This document shows, in pieces, positions 7,588 to 15,138 of a stretch of 64,000 nucleotides of DNA. Source of the stretch: CAIWHR01 sp963830485 (GTDB taxonomy: Bacteria; Pseudomonadota; Gammaproteobacteria; Burkholderiales; Casimicrobiaceae); NCBI GenBank assembly GCA_963830485.1, contig CAWHNE010000017.1, forward strand, positions 1 through 64,000. The letters run 5' to 3'. A program made the position numbers and the translations under genes. A model generated the notes under the pieces. That model saw only the letters and a list, made by a program, of their open reading frames with translations, searched no databases and was not told the origin of the DNA. How positions within the stretch are numbered: position 1 is the stretch's first letter; each line of letters begins with the position of its first letter.

Positions 7588-8050
7588 ATGAAGATGTTAG
7601 GGAGCGGAAATCGGTTGGTTCTCGTGGCGTCTATTGGTGCGCTGATGATGATTAGCCAAGCTCAAGCCGCGGTGTCGTGTCACAAGATCAATGCCCATGG
7701 TGTTGGACAAGATCTTGGCGGTGGCGTAACACACGCCACCATCAAGGGGGGCGGACTGTTGCATGGAACCACCGTAGGGAATTTCACTATCACCGGCATC
7801 TCTCCGCCGGTCGCCTCGTTTGCGGGCACGGTGGAGTTTACGGACCAATCGCGCAACGCTGACCGTGACAGTCGCAGGACTGCTGGACGTGGTAACGGGC
7901 GAATTCAGTGCCTCCGGTCCAGTCACCGACGCGACAGGCAAGCTTGCTGGCGCGACAGGCACTCTACAATTAGACGGTGTCGAGGACTTGTCTACCGGCG
8001 GCTTCGTGGAGGAGGTTACTGGATTAGTGTGTGTGGATCTTGCGCCGTAG
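7588..8050 (+). pseudogene. Secreted hypothetical protein, frameshifted (cassette 9)
   Basis: ATG 7588 is preceded by GGAG and starts a clear signal peptide (…ALMMISQAQA). The frame reads well to FAGTVEF at about 7845, then the sensible continuation (NRATLTVTVAGLLDVVTGEF…) is in another frame and stops at 8050. Removing one base near 7847 would rejoin them. The product would be a secreted glycine/threonine/valine-rich beta protein of about 150 residues, family unknown. It may be a true pseudogene or a sequencing indel. Confidence 0.65.
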
Positions 8051-8073
8051 GCTCGATTGCGCAAGGTGGTGCC

Positions 8074-8157
8074 GCCTAACCTTTCGGTCAACGCGGACGC
8101 CCCGTCGGCAGCGCTTCGCGCCCGCCGCGGGTCGCCGGTTACCTTAGTTCGTTAGGC
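8074..8157 (+). repeat. attC 9
   Basis: GCCTAAC to GTTAGGC, 84 bp, main type. Confidence 0.9.
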
Positions 8158-8177
8158 GGCACAACCGCGGAGCTCAG

Positions 8178-8741
8178 ATGAAGTTCCTAGTTCTCATTGC
8201 TGCTCTGAGCGCAACAATTGCACCCGCCGTTGCCGCAGACGCACAAGCAAGTGCGAAAAAGGCGCAAATCTGTAACGTGTGCCACAAACTAGCCCAGTCC
8301 TACAGCTTTCCATTGCTTGAGGCTCAGCCGAAGGAATATCTATACATTCAGATGAAGGCGTACAAGGACAAACGAAGGGAGTGGGCCGGAAGGCCGCACA
8401 ACGACACCTCACTGCCCGAGAAGGATCTGCGTGACATCGCAGAATACTTTTCGGCGCAGAAGATGCCAGGAGTCCCTTTCCGCATTGATCCTTCAATGGT
8501 TGCCTCGGGCAAGGAGAAGGCCGAGGAACTGAAATGTGCGAATTGCCACATGCCGGACTTTTCGGGGAAAGATGATATTCCGCGCCTGGCGGGACAGGTT
8601 CCAGAATATCTCGTCGCGCAAATGGAGGCGTTTCGTTCGGGCACCCGCTCGCATGGCCGTGCGCCGACAGTTGATCCGGCGCGAAACGCCAACGCACAGG
8701 ACAGCGAGATTCTTGGGCATTTTTTTGCCTCGATGCAATGA
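8178..8741 (+). CDS. Periplasmic diheme cytochrome c (c4-like), cassette 10
   Basis: 187 residues. A signal peptide ends about residue 20 (AVA-AD). Two c-type haem sites are present: CNVCH (C32-H36) and CANCH (C120-H124), in two similar halves, each with a later Met (EKDLRDIAEYFSAQKM; LGHFFASMQ) that could be the sixth ligand. The layout and length fit cytochrome c4-type electron carriers. An electron-transfer protein as integron cargo is uncommon. Maturation would need the host Ccm system. Confidence 0.88.
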   Translation: MKFLVLIAALSATIAPAVAADAQASAKKAQICNVCHKLAQSYSFPLLEAQPKEYLYIQMKAYKDKRREWAGRPHNDTSLPEKDLRDIAEYFSAQKMPGVPFRIDPSMVASGKEKAEELKCANCHMPDFSGKDDIPRLAGQVPEYLVAQMEAFRSGTRSHGRAPTVDPARNANAQDSEILGHFFASMQ

Positions 8742-8745
8742 TGCC

Positions 8746-8830
8746 GCCTAACCCGTCGCTCAACGCGGACGTCCCGCATGCGTGGGCTGCGCCCCCGCGG
8801 CGAGCCGCCGGTTAGCTTGTTCCGTTAGGC
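8746..8830 (+). repeat. attC 10
   Basis: GCCTAAC to GTTAGGC, 85 bp. Confidence 0.9.
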
Positions 8831-8862
8831 CTCGCGCAGGCCCACACACTTCAGGAGAACGC

Positions 8863-9231
8863 ATGTTTGACCACGTCGTATTCGGAGTCAGCGACTATGC
8901 AGCGAGCAAAGCGTTCTTCCTCAAGGCACTCGAACCGCTCGGCGTAGCTGTTGTCCTGGAGGGCCAGTACGGTATCGAGCTTAGCCCAGACGGTAAGGCT
9001 TCATTGTGCATGTTCCAAACCGAGGAGAAGCCGGCGCATCTTCACTTGGCGTTCACGGCCGAGAATCGCCAGCAAGTCGAAGCTTTCTATCGCGCGGCTC
9101 TGGAGGCGGGTGGCAAAGACAATGGTGCGCCTGGTCTGCGCCCGCACTACCACGCGAACTACTATGCAGCTTTCGTCATTGGTCCGGACGGGCACAACAT
9201 CGAAGTGGTTTGCCACGAACCCGAGGCCTAA
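8863..9231 (+). CDS. VOC/glyoxalase-fold protein (cassette 11)
   Basis: 122 residues. MFDHVVFGVSDYAASKAFF at the start and FVIGPDGHNIEVVCHE at the end are hallmarks of the vicinal-oxygen-chelate fold. The metal-site H (HVVFG) and terminal E (NIEVV) are present. AGGAGA precedes the ATG; the stop lies in attC 11. The substrate is unknown; such proteins include small-molecule resistance enzymes and dioxygenases. Confidence 0.88.
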   Translation: MFDHVVFGVSDYAASKAFFLKALEPLGVAVVLEGQYGIELSPDGKASLCMFQTEEKPAHLHLAFTAENRQQVEAFYRAALEAGGKDNGAPGLRPHYHANYYAAFVIGPDGHNIEVVCHEPEA

Positions 9232-9303
9232 CCCTTCCATCGAGGGGACGTCCACAAGCGGGCTTCGCCCACTTGCGGTCGCCCCTCATGTCAAACGTTG
9301 GGC
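9226..9303 (+). repeat. attC 11 (divergent type)
   Basis: GCCTAAC to GTTGGGC, 78 bp. The interior (CCTTCCATCGAGGGGACG, CGCCCCTCATGTCAAACG) differs from the array's dominant type, suggesting import from another integron. Confidence 0.85.
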
Positions 9304-9400
9304 GTCAGAAATGGGAAACGCACACTATCGATCCAAGGCGCCATTCCGAATTACTTGACACCAGACATTCGAGAAGAATTTGAGGCGACTCGGAGACGGC

Positions 9401-9727
9401 ATGGATTCGCGCACGCTGAGAAGGCACTTCGTTGCCGGGCTGTTCACTGGATTGCGCGTCGTGTGGCCAATCCTGTCGGTGCTGCTCGGGCTGATCATCG
9501 CGCTCGGCTTGGTTGTCGGCCTGGTCGAAGGCTGGTCGGTACACGAGTCGATCTATTTTGCCTTCGTATCCGGCCTGACGATCGGCTACGGTGATCTTGC
9601 ACCCAAGTTATTGCTCACTCGTGTGCTGGCGATTCTCATCGGCGTGTGCGGCGTACTGGTGACCGCGCTGGTGGCTGCGATCGCCGTGAAGGCGTTAACC
9701 GCGACAACTGGTGGCGACGACGAATGA
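9401..9727 (+). CDS. Two-helix potassium channel (Ion_trans_2), cassette 12
   Basis: 108 residues from the ATG at 9401 (GGAG upstream). TM1 about 18-45, pore helix then selectivity filter TIGYGDL (about 60-66), TM2 about 75-97: a minimal Kcs-type K+ channel pore with no cytosolic regulatory domain. About 96 bp of leader separate it from the cassette boundary. The attC left core GACGCCCAAC matches the cassette's start GTTGGGCGTC, so the cassette is intact. Confidence 0.9.
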   Translation: MDSRTLRRHFVAGLFTGLRVVWPILSVLLGLIIALGLVVGLVEGWSVHESIYFAFVSGLTIGYGDLAPKLLLTRVLAILIGVCGVLVTALVAAIAVKALTATTGGDDE

Positions 9728-9764
9728 TCACTGAACACGTGAACCCACGCTCGGGGATATTGAC

Positions 9765-9855
9765 GCCCAACCCAGCGCTCAACCGGACGGGCCGGCACGC
9801 GGCTCGTTTCTCGCGAACTTCGGCGCGGCCCGCCGGTTAGCTTGGTTCGTTAGGC
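9765..9855 (+). repeat. attC 12
   Basis: GCCCAAC to GTTAGGC, 91 bp, longer hairpin type (CCGGACGGGCCGGCACGCGG). Confidence 0.9.
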
Positions 9856-9863
9856 CTCTCCCA

Positions 9864-10154
9864 ATGGACCGAAAAGAGCTAGAGAGGATGTGGGCCGTTA
9901 CGGCTAAGCACTTGAACGCGGCCCGAGCCCAGTTGCCAGAAGTACCCGCTCCAGGTCTTGATGGCGCAACAGTCAGCGGCTTCGATGAGTGTTTGCGGCA
10001 CAACGAAATGGAGTTGGCGCTCGATGAGCTTGAAGACTTGGGGCTTACGAATGCACCGCCAGCGGACTTTTGGCGGCACCTCATCTTCGCGGCCGAGAGC
10101 ATGGAGCTTTCGGAACGTGCCACAGATTTCAAGCGGAGAATCGGAAACGCATGA
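9864..10154 (+). CDS. Hypothetical acidic protein (cassette 13)
   Basis: 96 residues, soluble, helix-rich. The segment FDECLRHNEMELALDELEDLG and later FWRHLIFAAESMEL resemble a family of small uncharacterised proteins I cannot name. The ATG is 14 bases after the cassette boundary with no separate Shine-Dalgarno; the TTAGGC core may serve. Confidence 0.6.
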   Translation: MDRKELERMWAVTAKHLNAARAQLPEVPAPGLDGATVSGFDECLRHNEMELALDELEDLGLTNAPPADFWRHLIFAAESMELSERATDFKRRIGNA

Positions 10155-10155
10155 G

Positions 10156-10239
10156 GCCTAACCTCGTGGTCAACACGGACGCCCCGCTGGCAGCGCTTCG
10201 CGCCGGCCGGAGGGCGCCGGTTACCTTGGTTCGTTAGGC
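10156..10239 (+). repeat. attC 13
   Basis: GCCTAAC to GTTAGGC, 84 bp. Confidence 0.9.
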
Positions 10240-10257
10240 CGCATCGGTCGGACGGCC

Positions 10258-10292
10258 TTGACATGCCATATGTAGCATATGCATAATATGGT
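10258..10292 (+). promoter_or_regulatory. Cassette-borne promoter and operator of the toxin-antitoxin pair
   Basis: TTGACA (10258-10263), 18 bases, then CATAAT (10282-10287). Between and over the -10 lie nested inverted repeats (two CATATG palindromes, and CCATAT…ATATGG), a probable HigA operator for autoregulation. The -10 ends only 5 bases before the toxin ATG, so the mRNA would be leaderless or nearly so. Confidence 0.7.
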
Positions 10293-10574
10293 ATGTGGCG
10301 AATCGAAGAGCATCGGCGCCTGGACAAACAGTGCTCCGCGGCGCCGCAGGAGGTCCTAAAACGGTACGAGAAGTGGAAGGACATCGCGACGATCTCTGGC
10401 CCTCCCGGATTGCGGCAAATTTCTGGGTTTCACGATGAGGCGCTGGCTGGAGAGTGGAAGGGTCACCGCTCATCTCGGTTAGGACTTCAGTTCCGAGTCA
10501 TCTATTGCGTCGTGGCCGCGGAGATGCTCTTCCAAGTCGCTTCTCTTACTGCTCACGATTATCGGAGGCCGTGA
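10293..10574 (+). CDS. higB: HigB/RelE-family toxin (cassette 14)
   Basis: 93 residues. WRIEEHRRLDKQ, EVLKRYEKWKDI, GFHDEALAGEWKGHRSSRLG and the closing HDYRR are the standard HigB/RelE pattern of ribosome-dependent mRNA interferases. It has its own promoter and overlaps the antitoxin by one base (TGATG). Toxin-first order is typical of higBA. In integrons such pairs are known to stabilise arrays. Confidence 0.9.
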   Translation: MWRIEEHRRLDKQCSAAPQEVLKRYEKWKDIATISGPPGLRQISGFHDEALAGEWKGHRSSRLGLQFRVIYCVVAAEMLFQVASLTAHDYRRP

Positions 10575-10834
10575 TGTCGCAGTTTCGTCCCGCCAAGAAG
10601 CGTGCCGAAGTTTCTGTTGGCGAATCGGTTCGCATCATTCGTGAACTTCAGGGTCTGAGCCAAAACGAACTGGCGCGTCGGAGTGGGATCCCCCAAGCAA
10701 CGCTTTCCGCCATCGAGAACGATCGCGTTAGCTTGGGAGTCGAGCGCGCAAAGGTGTTGGCTCGCGCGTTGCGCTGCCATCCGGCGGTCTTAGTGTTTCC
10801 AAGTTGGGAGCTCCCCGTTGAGAGTGCGGCCTAA
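10574..10834 (+). CDS. higA: HigA-type XRE-family antitoxin (cassette 14)
   Basis: 86 residues. The helix-turn-helix core is GLSQNELARRSGIPQATLSA followed by IENDRVSLGVERAKVLARAL. GGAGG lies just before the ATG. It should bind HigB and repress the promoter at 10258-10287. The stop codon is inside attC 14. A frameshifted second copy lies at 24296. Confidence 0.92.
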   Translation: MSQFRPAKKRAEVSVGESVRIIRELQGLSQNELARRSGIPQATLSAIENDRVSLGVERAKVLARALRCHPAVLVFPSWELPVESAA

Positions 10835-10912
10835 CCCAGCGGTCAACACGGACGCCCCGAGGGCAGCGCTTCGCGCCGGCCGCGGGTCGCCGGTTACCTT
10901 AATCCGTTGGGC
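10829..10912 (+). repeat. attC 14
   Basis: GCCTAAC to GTTGGGC, 84 bp. Confidence 0.9.
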
Positions 10913-10915
10913 CAC

Positions 10916-11209
10916 ATGGCCGAGTTCTACCTTGAGCCGATTGACATGCGCGGCCGTCGCATTCGAAAAGGTGATCTTGTTCGCATGGTCGGCGTCCCCG
11001 ATCTCGCCACTATGCCCAAGCACACTCGCGCGGAGAGCGAGCCCGTATTCCTGCATCTTCGTGGCACATGCAAGCGGACTCGTCAGTTCAACCGCTACGG
11101 ATTGGTGGAGCTTTCGTTCAAAATCCGCGCCGGTCCGTTGGCTGGTTGGCGTGGTGTCGCTATAGAACCAAATCAGTTGTTGCGTCAAGATGCACGACAT
11201 GTGGCCTAA
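10916..11209 (+). CDS. Hypothetical protein (cassette 15)
   Basis: 97 residues from the ATG 9 bases after the boundary; only the core GTTGGGC could act as ribosome site. Basic, soluble, with a beta-rich look (RIRKGDLVRMVGVPDL; PVFLHLRGTCKR; RYGLVELSFKIR). Family unknown. The stop is in the left core of a truncated attC. Confidence 0.6.
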   Translation: MAEFYLEPIDMRGRRIRKGDLVRMVGVPDLATMPKHTRAESEPVFLHLRGTCKRTRQFNRYGLVELSFKIRAGPLAGWRGVAIEPNQLLRQDARHVA

Positions 11210-11231
11210 CCGGCGGTCAACACGGACGCTT
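11204..11231 (+). repeat. attC 15, truncated (left half only)
   Basis: GCCTAACCGGCGGTCAACACGG is present, then the sequence changes abruptly; no right core follows. A deletion has fused this cassette to the next, so the pair would now move as one. Confidence 0.75.
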
Positions 11232-11251
11232 GACTTTAGAGGAGACGCAGC

Positions 11252-11644
11252 ATGGACCGTTTCACGGGCGGTTGCCTTTGCGGCAACGTCCGAATTGTGG
11301 CGTCGGGACTCCCATACCGGGTTGGCCTTTGTCACTGTCTCGACTGCCGCAAGCATCATGGGGCCCTTTTTCACGCTTCCGCGGTGTTCCCTCAGGAGGC
11401 GGTGACGATCGATGGGGAAACACGCGACTACGCCGGGCGGTTTTTCTGTCCCCGCTGCGGCTCATCCATTTTCGCACGCACCGCAGACGAAATCGAAGTG
11501 AACCTGGGATCCCTGGATGCCCCTGACCAACTGATGCCAACCTACGAAAGCTGGATCATCCGTCGCGAGTCCTGGTTGCCGCCGTTTCCGCTCACGAGAC
11601 GATACGAGCGCGATCGTGACGCCACGGGTCGCTTTGAGGAGTAG
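11252..11644 (+). CDS. GFA-family zinc protein (fused cassette)
   Basis: 130 residues. Zinc-binding cysteines CLCGNV, CHCLDCRKHHG and CPRCGSS follow the GFA (glutathione-dependent formaldehyde-activating enzyme, CENP-V) pattern. GAGGAGAC precedes the ATG. The true substrate of most members is unknown. It now lacks its own attC boundary upstream because attC 15 is truncated. Confidence 0.88.
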   Translation: MDRFTGGCLCGNVRIVASGLPYRVGLCHCLDCRKHHGALFHASAVFPQEAVTIDGETRDYAGRFFCPRCGSSIFARTADEIEVNLGSLDAPDQLMPTYESWIIRRESWLPPFPLTRRYERDRDATGRFEE

Positions 11645-11686
11645 GTGGCACGAACGGTGCGAAGGCGCCGTTACGAGGTGACCGAG

Positions 11687-11875
11687 ATGTATGCCTTGAT
11701 CGAGATCTCGAACCAGATGCTCGAGGTGGCCGAACGTGGCCCATGGCCCGACGTGATCGATTTCGCATTTGTGTGCACTGCCTGGGATCAACGCTTCGGT
11801 CTCACTGTCGAGACCTATCATGGCGCCGGAGGCGAATGGCGCCTACTAACATCCCCGCATCACCATGCGGCCTAA
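11687..11875 (+). CDS. Small hypothetical protein (fused cassette)
   Basis: 62 residues from the ATG at 11687, preceded by GAGGTGACC; a GTG at 11645 directly after the GFA stop would give 76. MYALIEISNQMLEVAERGPWPDVIDFAFVC is protein-like. Its stop sits in attC 16. Family unknown; likely the surviving gene of the second cassette. Confidence 0.5.
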   Translation: MYALIEISNQMLEVAERGPWPDVIDFAFVCTAWDQRFGLTVETYHGAGGEWRLLTSPHHHAA

Positions 11876-11953
11876 CCTCTCGGTCAACACGGACGCCCCG
11901 CCGGCAGCGGTTCGCGCGAGCCGCGGGTCGCCGGTTACCTTGGTCCCCTAGGC
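11870..11953 (+). repeat. attC 16, right core mutated
   Basis: GCCTAAC on the left, but the right core reads CCTAGGC in place of GTTAGGC, losing the GTT crossover triplet. Probably inactive. Confidence 0.75.
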
Positions 11954-12218
11954 CGCACCCATTTGCTTCTGGTGGGCCGCGGAGTCTGGTGTCTGCTCCA
12001 CGATCGCGCGCCGCGGCTCTTGCGCTTGCGTAGCCCTGCGGGTTCGTTCACCACGGCGCGGTCGCGCTCCGCGGCTGCGGCGAGCGTCCGTCATCGGAGG
12101 CTTCACTATCCACCGCGTCCCCATGCCTGGGTTGGTGCCACTGCCGCTCAGCGCGCTCCGGTCGCCGTGTTGCACAGGCGCAATCTTCGGTGCAGCATTT
12201 GTGCATGAACATCGTGCG
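11954..12218 (+). other. Cassette body without a recognisable gene
   Basis: About 265 bp between attC 16 and 17. The cassette ends match (CTAGGCCGCAC and GTGCGGCCTAA). An 81-codon frame opens at a TTG (11963-12208), but its composition is Arg/Ala-rich and unlike a known protein; reverse frames look no better. It could be a non-coding, promoter or decayed cassette. Confidence 0.45.
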
Positions 12219-12299
12219 GCCTAACCTGTCGGTCAACACGGACCGCCACCGGCGGGCCTTCGGCCTCGCCGGGCGGCCGGTTACCTTCGTTCGTTAGCC
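12219..12299 (+). repeat. attC 17
   Basis: GCCTAAC to GTTAGCC, 81 bp. The unusual right core is matched by GGCTAAC at the next attC. Confidence 0.88.
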
Positions 12300-12309
12300 C
12301 TAGACGCTC

Positions 12310-13236
12310 ATGCGACGGCTCAGCGTTCTGGTTGCCCTCATCGCTATCGGCGCGGCAGCGTATGGGCAGACGCTTCCGGAATCTCGGACGCTCAAGCTCA
12401 ACGACAGGGTGTTTGTGTTCCTGGGTCCTGTCCAACACGCGAATCGTTTCAACCAAGGCTACATGATCAATTCGACGGTCATCGTGGGCGACAAAGGAGT
12501 GATTCTCGTCGACACGGGAGGCTCCGACGAGGTGGGCCGACACATCGCGACAAGCGTGCGCAGAATCACGGACAAGCCAATCACGCACGTCGTGAATACG
12601 CACCACCACGGCGACCATTACCTGGGGAATGTGGCGTTCGAGGGGGCCACCTTCATCAGCTCCGAGAAGTGCCGGAGAATGGTTCTCGAGACCGGAGGCG
12701 AGTGGCTGGAGATCATGGAGCACGATATCGGACACAACCTTCCCGGAACCAAACCGCTGGCCGCCGAGGTCACCTACCGCGAGGGCACGAAGACCGAGAC
12801 ATTCGTCCACGGCGTGCGGGTTGTATTCTGGGTTCCTAAAGGATCGCACACAGTCGGTGATCTGCTGATCTACCTGCCCGACGACAAGGTGCTGGTTGCG
12901 GGCGACGTGCTCGTCAGTCAGGTCGTCCCAACCCTGCAGGATGGATTCGTGAAGAACTGGATCAAGACACTCGACGAGATTCGGGCCCTCGACGCCGTGC
13001 ATTTCGTGCCGGGACATGGGGATATCATGACTCTGCACGACGTCACTGTCCTGCGCGATGCCTTGCTTCGCTTCTATTCGCAGGTCAAGGAGGGTTTCCG
13101 AATCGGCCAGAACGAGAGCGAGATCCGCAAGTCGCTCGATCTCTCGACCTGGGAGAAACTGGAACGCTCGTATGTCATCGGAAGAAACATCAACCGCGCA
13201 TACCTCGAGATCGAGGCCGATAGTTTCAACGAATGA
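12310..13236 (+). CDS. Secreted metallo-beta-lactamase-fold hydrolase (cassette 18)
   Basis: 308 residues. Signal peptide about 1-20 (…AAAYGQ). Metal ligands: HHHGDH (98-103), H180 in GSHTVGD, D199 in VAGDV, H236 in PGHGD; so a binuclear site of the MBL fold is complete. The sequence (FNQGYMINSTVIVGDKGVILVDTG) is closest to the periplasmic QuiP-like/uncharacterised MBL hydrolases rather than to known class B beta-lactamases; lactam activity is untested. One of the longest cassettes here. The ends TTAGCCCTAGA and TCTAGGGCTAA pair exactly, so the cassette is intact. Confidence 0.88.
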   Translation: MRRLSVLVALIAIGAAAYGQTLPESRTLKLNDRVFVFLGPVQHANRFNQGYMINSTVIVGDKGVILVDTGGSDEVGRHIATSVRRITDKPITHVVNTHHHGDHYLGNVAFEGATFISSEKCRRMVLETGGEWLEIMEHDIGHNLPGTKPLAAEVTYREGTKTETFVHGVRVVFWVPKGSHTVGDLLIYLPDDKVLVAGDVLVSQVVPTLQDGFVKNWIKTLDEIRALDAVHFVPGHGDIMTLHDVTVLRDALLRFYSQVKEGFRIGQNESEIRKSLDLSTWEKLERSYVIGRNINRAYLEIEADSFNE

Positions 13237-13288
13237 CTACAGGTGGGCTGACCATGTCGGTACTGAGCGACGACTCAACCATATCTAG

Positions 13289-13371
13289 GGCTAACCCAGC
13301 GGTCAACACGGACGCCTCGCGCGCGCGGCTTCGCCGGCGCAGCGGGTCGCCGGTACCTTCGTTCGTTAGGC
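13289..13371 (+). repeat. attC 18
   Basis: GGCTAAC to GTTAGGC, 83 bp; one T is missing in the inner right arm (CCGGTACC). Confidence 0.87.
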
Positions 13372-13439
13372 CGCACTTGGGATGGCTTTGCGCGCACTCG
13401 GAATTGTCTTTCATTCGATAAGTTAAGCGGGGGACCCAC

Positions 13440-13964
13440 ATGCCTATCGCTGCATTCAACAACGCAACCGACGGACTCGATCCGAGTCGTAGAAACCGTG
13501 GGCACTTTATCGTCAACACCGACGTAGATGATGACGGGCCGTGGGTTCCGTATGCGGATGGCGTCTGGTTCCAGCCTTGCTGCTTTAACGTCACGACAGG
13601 AGGGTTTAGCGTTGTACTGAAAGGGCTGCCCGGCGCCAAGCTTGGCGTTCACTACCATGTGGGCACGGTTCGTGGGTACACGATGCGTGGTCACTGGCGG
13701 TACTTGGAGCATGACTGGATCGCAAAGCCCGGTACCTTTGTCTACGAACCGGCTGGTGAAGCTCACACGCTGGTCATCACCGATGATTCACCAGAACCAG
13801 CGCTGATCCTCTTCATGGTTGAGGGCGGCCTCGTCTATCTGGATAAGGGGGTCAACGGCGCCTTTGCTGCTTACGAGGACGGATTCAGCGCGCTTGAGCT
13901 GACGCGGAAGTACTATCGCGAGGCCGGTCTCGATGTCGCCCAGTTGGACCTGCTGATTCGCTAG
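13440..13964 (+). CDS. Cupin protein, 2,4'-dihydroxyacetophenone dioxygenase-like (cassette 19)
   Basis: 174 residues. Cupin motifs: LGVHYHVGTVRGYTMRG and PGTFVYEPAGEAHTL, providing the usual His ligands. Length and the opening region (FIVNTDVDDDGPWVPYADGVWF) match the family annotated as 2,4'-dihydroxyacetophenone dioxygenase. Actual substrate unproven. About 70 bp leader precedes it; GGGGGA lies upstream of the ATG. Confidence 0.82.
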   Translation: MPIAAFNNATDGLDPSRRNRGHFIVNTDVDDDGPWVPYADGVWFQPCCFNVTTGGFSVVLKGLPGAKLGVHYHVGTVRGYTMRGHWRYLEHDWIAKPGTFVYEPAGEAHTLVITDDSPEPALILFMVEGGLVYLDKGVNGAFAAYEDGFSALELTRKYYREAGLDVAQLDLLIR

Positions 13965-13976
13965 CTAACGCATGCG

Positions 13977-14060
13977 GCCTAACCTCTCGGTCAACACGGA
14001 CGCCCTGCGTGCGCGGCTTCGCCCGTGCCGCGGGTCGCCGGTTACCTTCGTTCGTTAGGC
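13977..14060 (+). repeat. attC 19
   Basis: GCCTAAC to GTTAGGC, 84 bp, main type. Confidence 0.9.
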
Positions 14061-14118
14061 CGCACTCCAGTTCATCGCTACAGCGGAGTTTCAAGGCAAG
14101 TATCTTCGGAGACCAATT

Positions 14119-14760
14119 GTGAAATGGCCCGGCACCGGCGACATAGCTTCGCTTCATAGGCTCCCCGAGGGATACCGGTTTGAGCAGCTCAGCAGGTCCG
14201 AGATTCCGTCGCTGATCAACGCGATCGCCACTTGGCATCCGGACATCTCCATCGGCATTGGTAGTTGCTATCTGCGCGAGAACTTCTACATCGAGAAGGT
14301 GTTCTTGCGCGATGAGGTCGAGAAGGACTTCTTCGTTGTTCTCATCATGCACGGCGAGGAACTGGCCGGAATGGGTTCCTGGGAGCGTGAACCGGATGCC
14401 TTGACGCTGTACGCCAGACTGGGAATCATTGCCCCGAAGCACCGCGGTTTGAAGATCTCGGTCCGGGCCGTAGAGTTCTCGGAGAATCTTGCCCGAGCGA
14501 TGGGCGCCGGATTTGTCTACGGATTGGCAACCCTGAAGGTCCCCAGCATGCAGCTCGCACTCGAGCGTGCTGGTTATCAGTTGCTGGGCTTTGTTCCCGG
14601 ATACGACCGAGAAGTGGTGGCTCCGGGACTCGTGAAACGCGTTTACGAGGCCGTTTATGCAAAGGTGCTGGTTCCCGATGAGGAGCTACTACGCCCTGAC
14701 CCGAAGAACCTGTCGCCGAAGGCCAGGGCAATGTTCGCGGTGCTCTTCCCTGAGCAATGA
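14119..14760 (+). CDS. GNAT-type acetyltransferase (cassette 20)
   Basis: 213 residues from a GTG start with CGGAGA upstream. Central GMGSWERE, then RLGIIAPKHRGLKISVRAVEF (acetyl-CoA loop region) and the C-terminal SMQLALERAGYQLLGFVPGYD support an N-acetyltransferase fold with an extra C-terminal extension. Substrate unknown. Confidence 0.75.
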   Translation: MKWPGTGDIASLHRLPEGYRFEQLSRSEIPSLINAIATWHPDISIGIGSCYLRENFYIEKVFLRDEVEKDFFVVLIMHGEELAGMGSWEREPDALTLYARLGIIAPKHRGLKISVRAVEFSENLARAMGAGFVYGLATLKVPSMQLALERAGYQLLGFVPGYDREVVAPGLVKRVYEAVYAKVLVPDEELLRPDPKNLSPKARAMFAVLFPEQ

Positions 14761-14788
14761 ATGGGCCACATCGATCCGTGCCCGGGCG

Positions 14789-14879
14789 GCCTAACCCGGC
14801 GGTCAACCGGACCCGCCGGCCGGCGACATCTCTTCGGTGAGCGTCTCGTCGGCGCGGCGGTTACCTTGCGCCGTTAGGG
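14789..14879 (+). repeat. attC 20
   Basis: GCCTAAC to GTTAGGG, 91 bp. Confidence 0.88.
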
Positions 14880-14914
14880 GCAGCATGAACAGCCGTGCAC
14901 GAGTATCGAATGAG
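14880..14914 (+). other. Gene-less mini-cassette body
   Basis: Only 35 bp separate attC 20 and attC 21. It holds an ATG with an 11-codon frame ending in the mutated left core (GCCTAGC). It is too short to be a normal gene; probably a deletion product. Confidence 0.6.
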
Positions 14915-14998
14915 GCCTAGCCTGGCGCTCAAGGGAACCCCCCAGGTGCGCGGCTTCGCCGCCGCACCGGGTTGCCCCTTAGCTTGTATTCGTTAGGC
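14915..14998 (+). repeat. attC 21
   Basis: Left core mutated to GCCTAGC; right core GTTAGGC; 84 bp, CTCAAGGGAACC type. From 14761 to 15138 there is no gene, only attC 20, the mini-cassette, attC 21 and a 140 bp leader. Confidence 0.82.
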
Positions 14999-15138
14999 CG
15001 CATGCACAGAAACGCGCCACCACCAATGTCTCAGCGAAGACGGGACGCCATCGGCAAGATTCGGCAATCGCTGCATTGCTCCGGCAAATGCACACCTTTG
15101 CTGCTGCCATGTGCATTTACAAACGAAGGGAAATCTCC

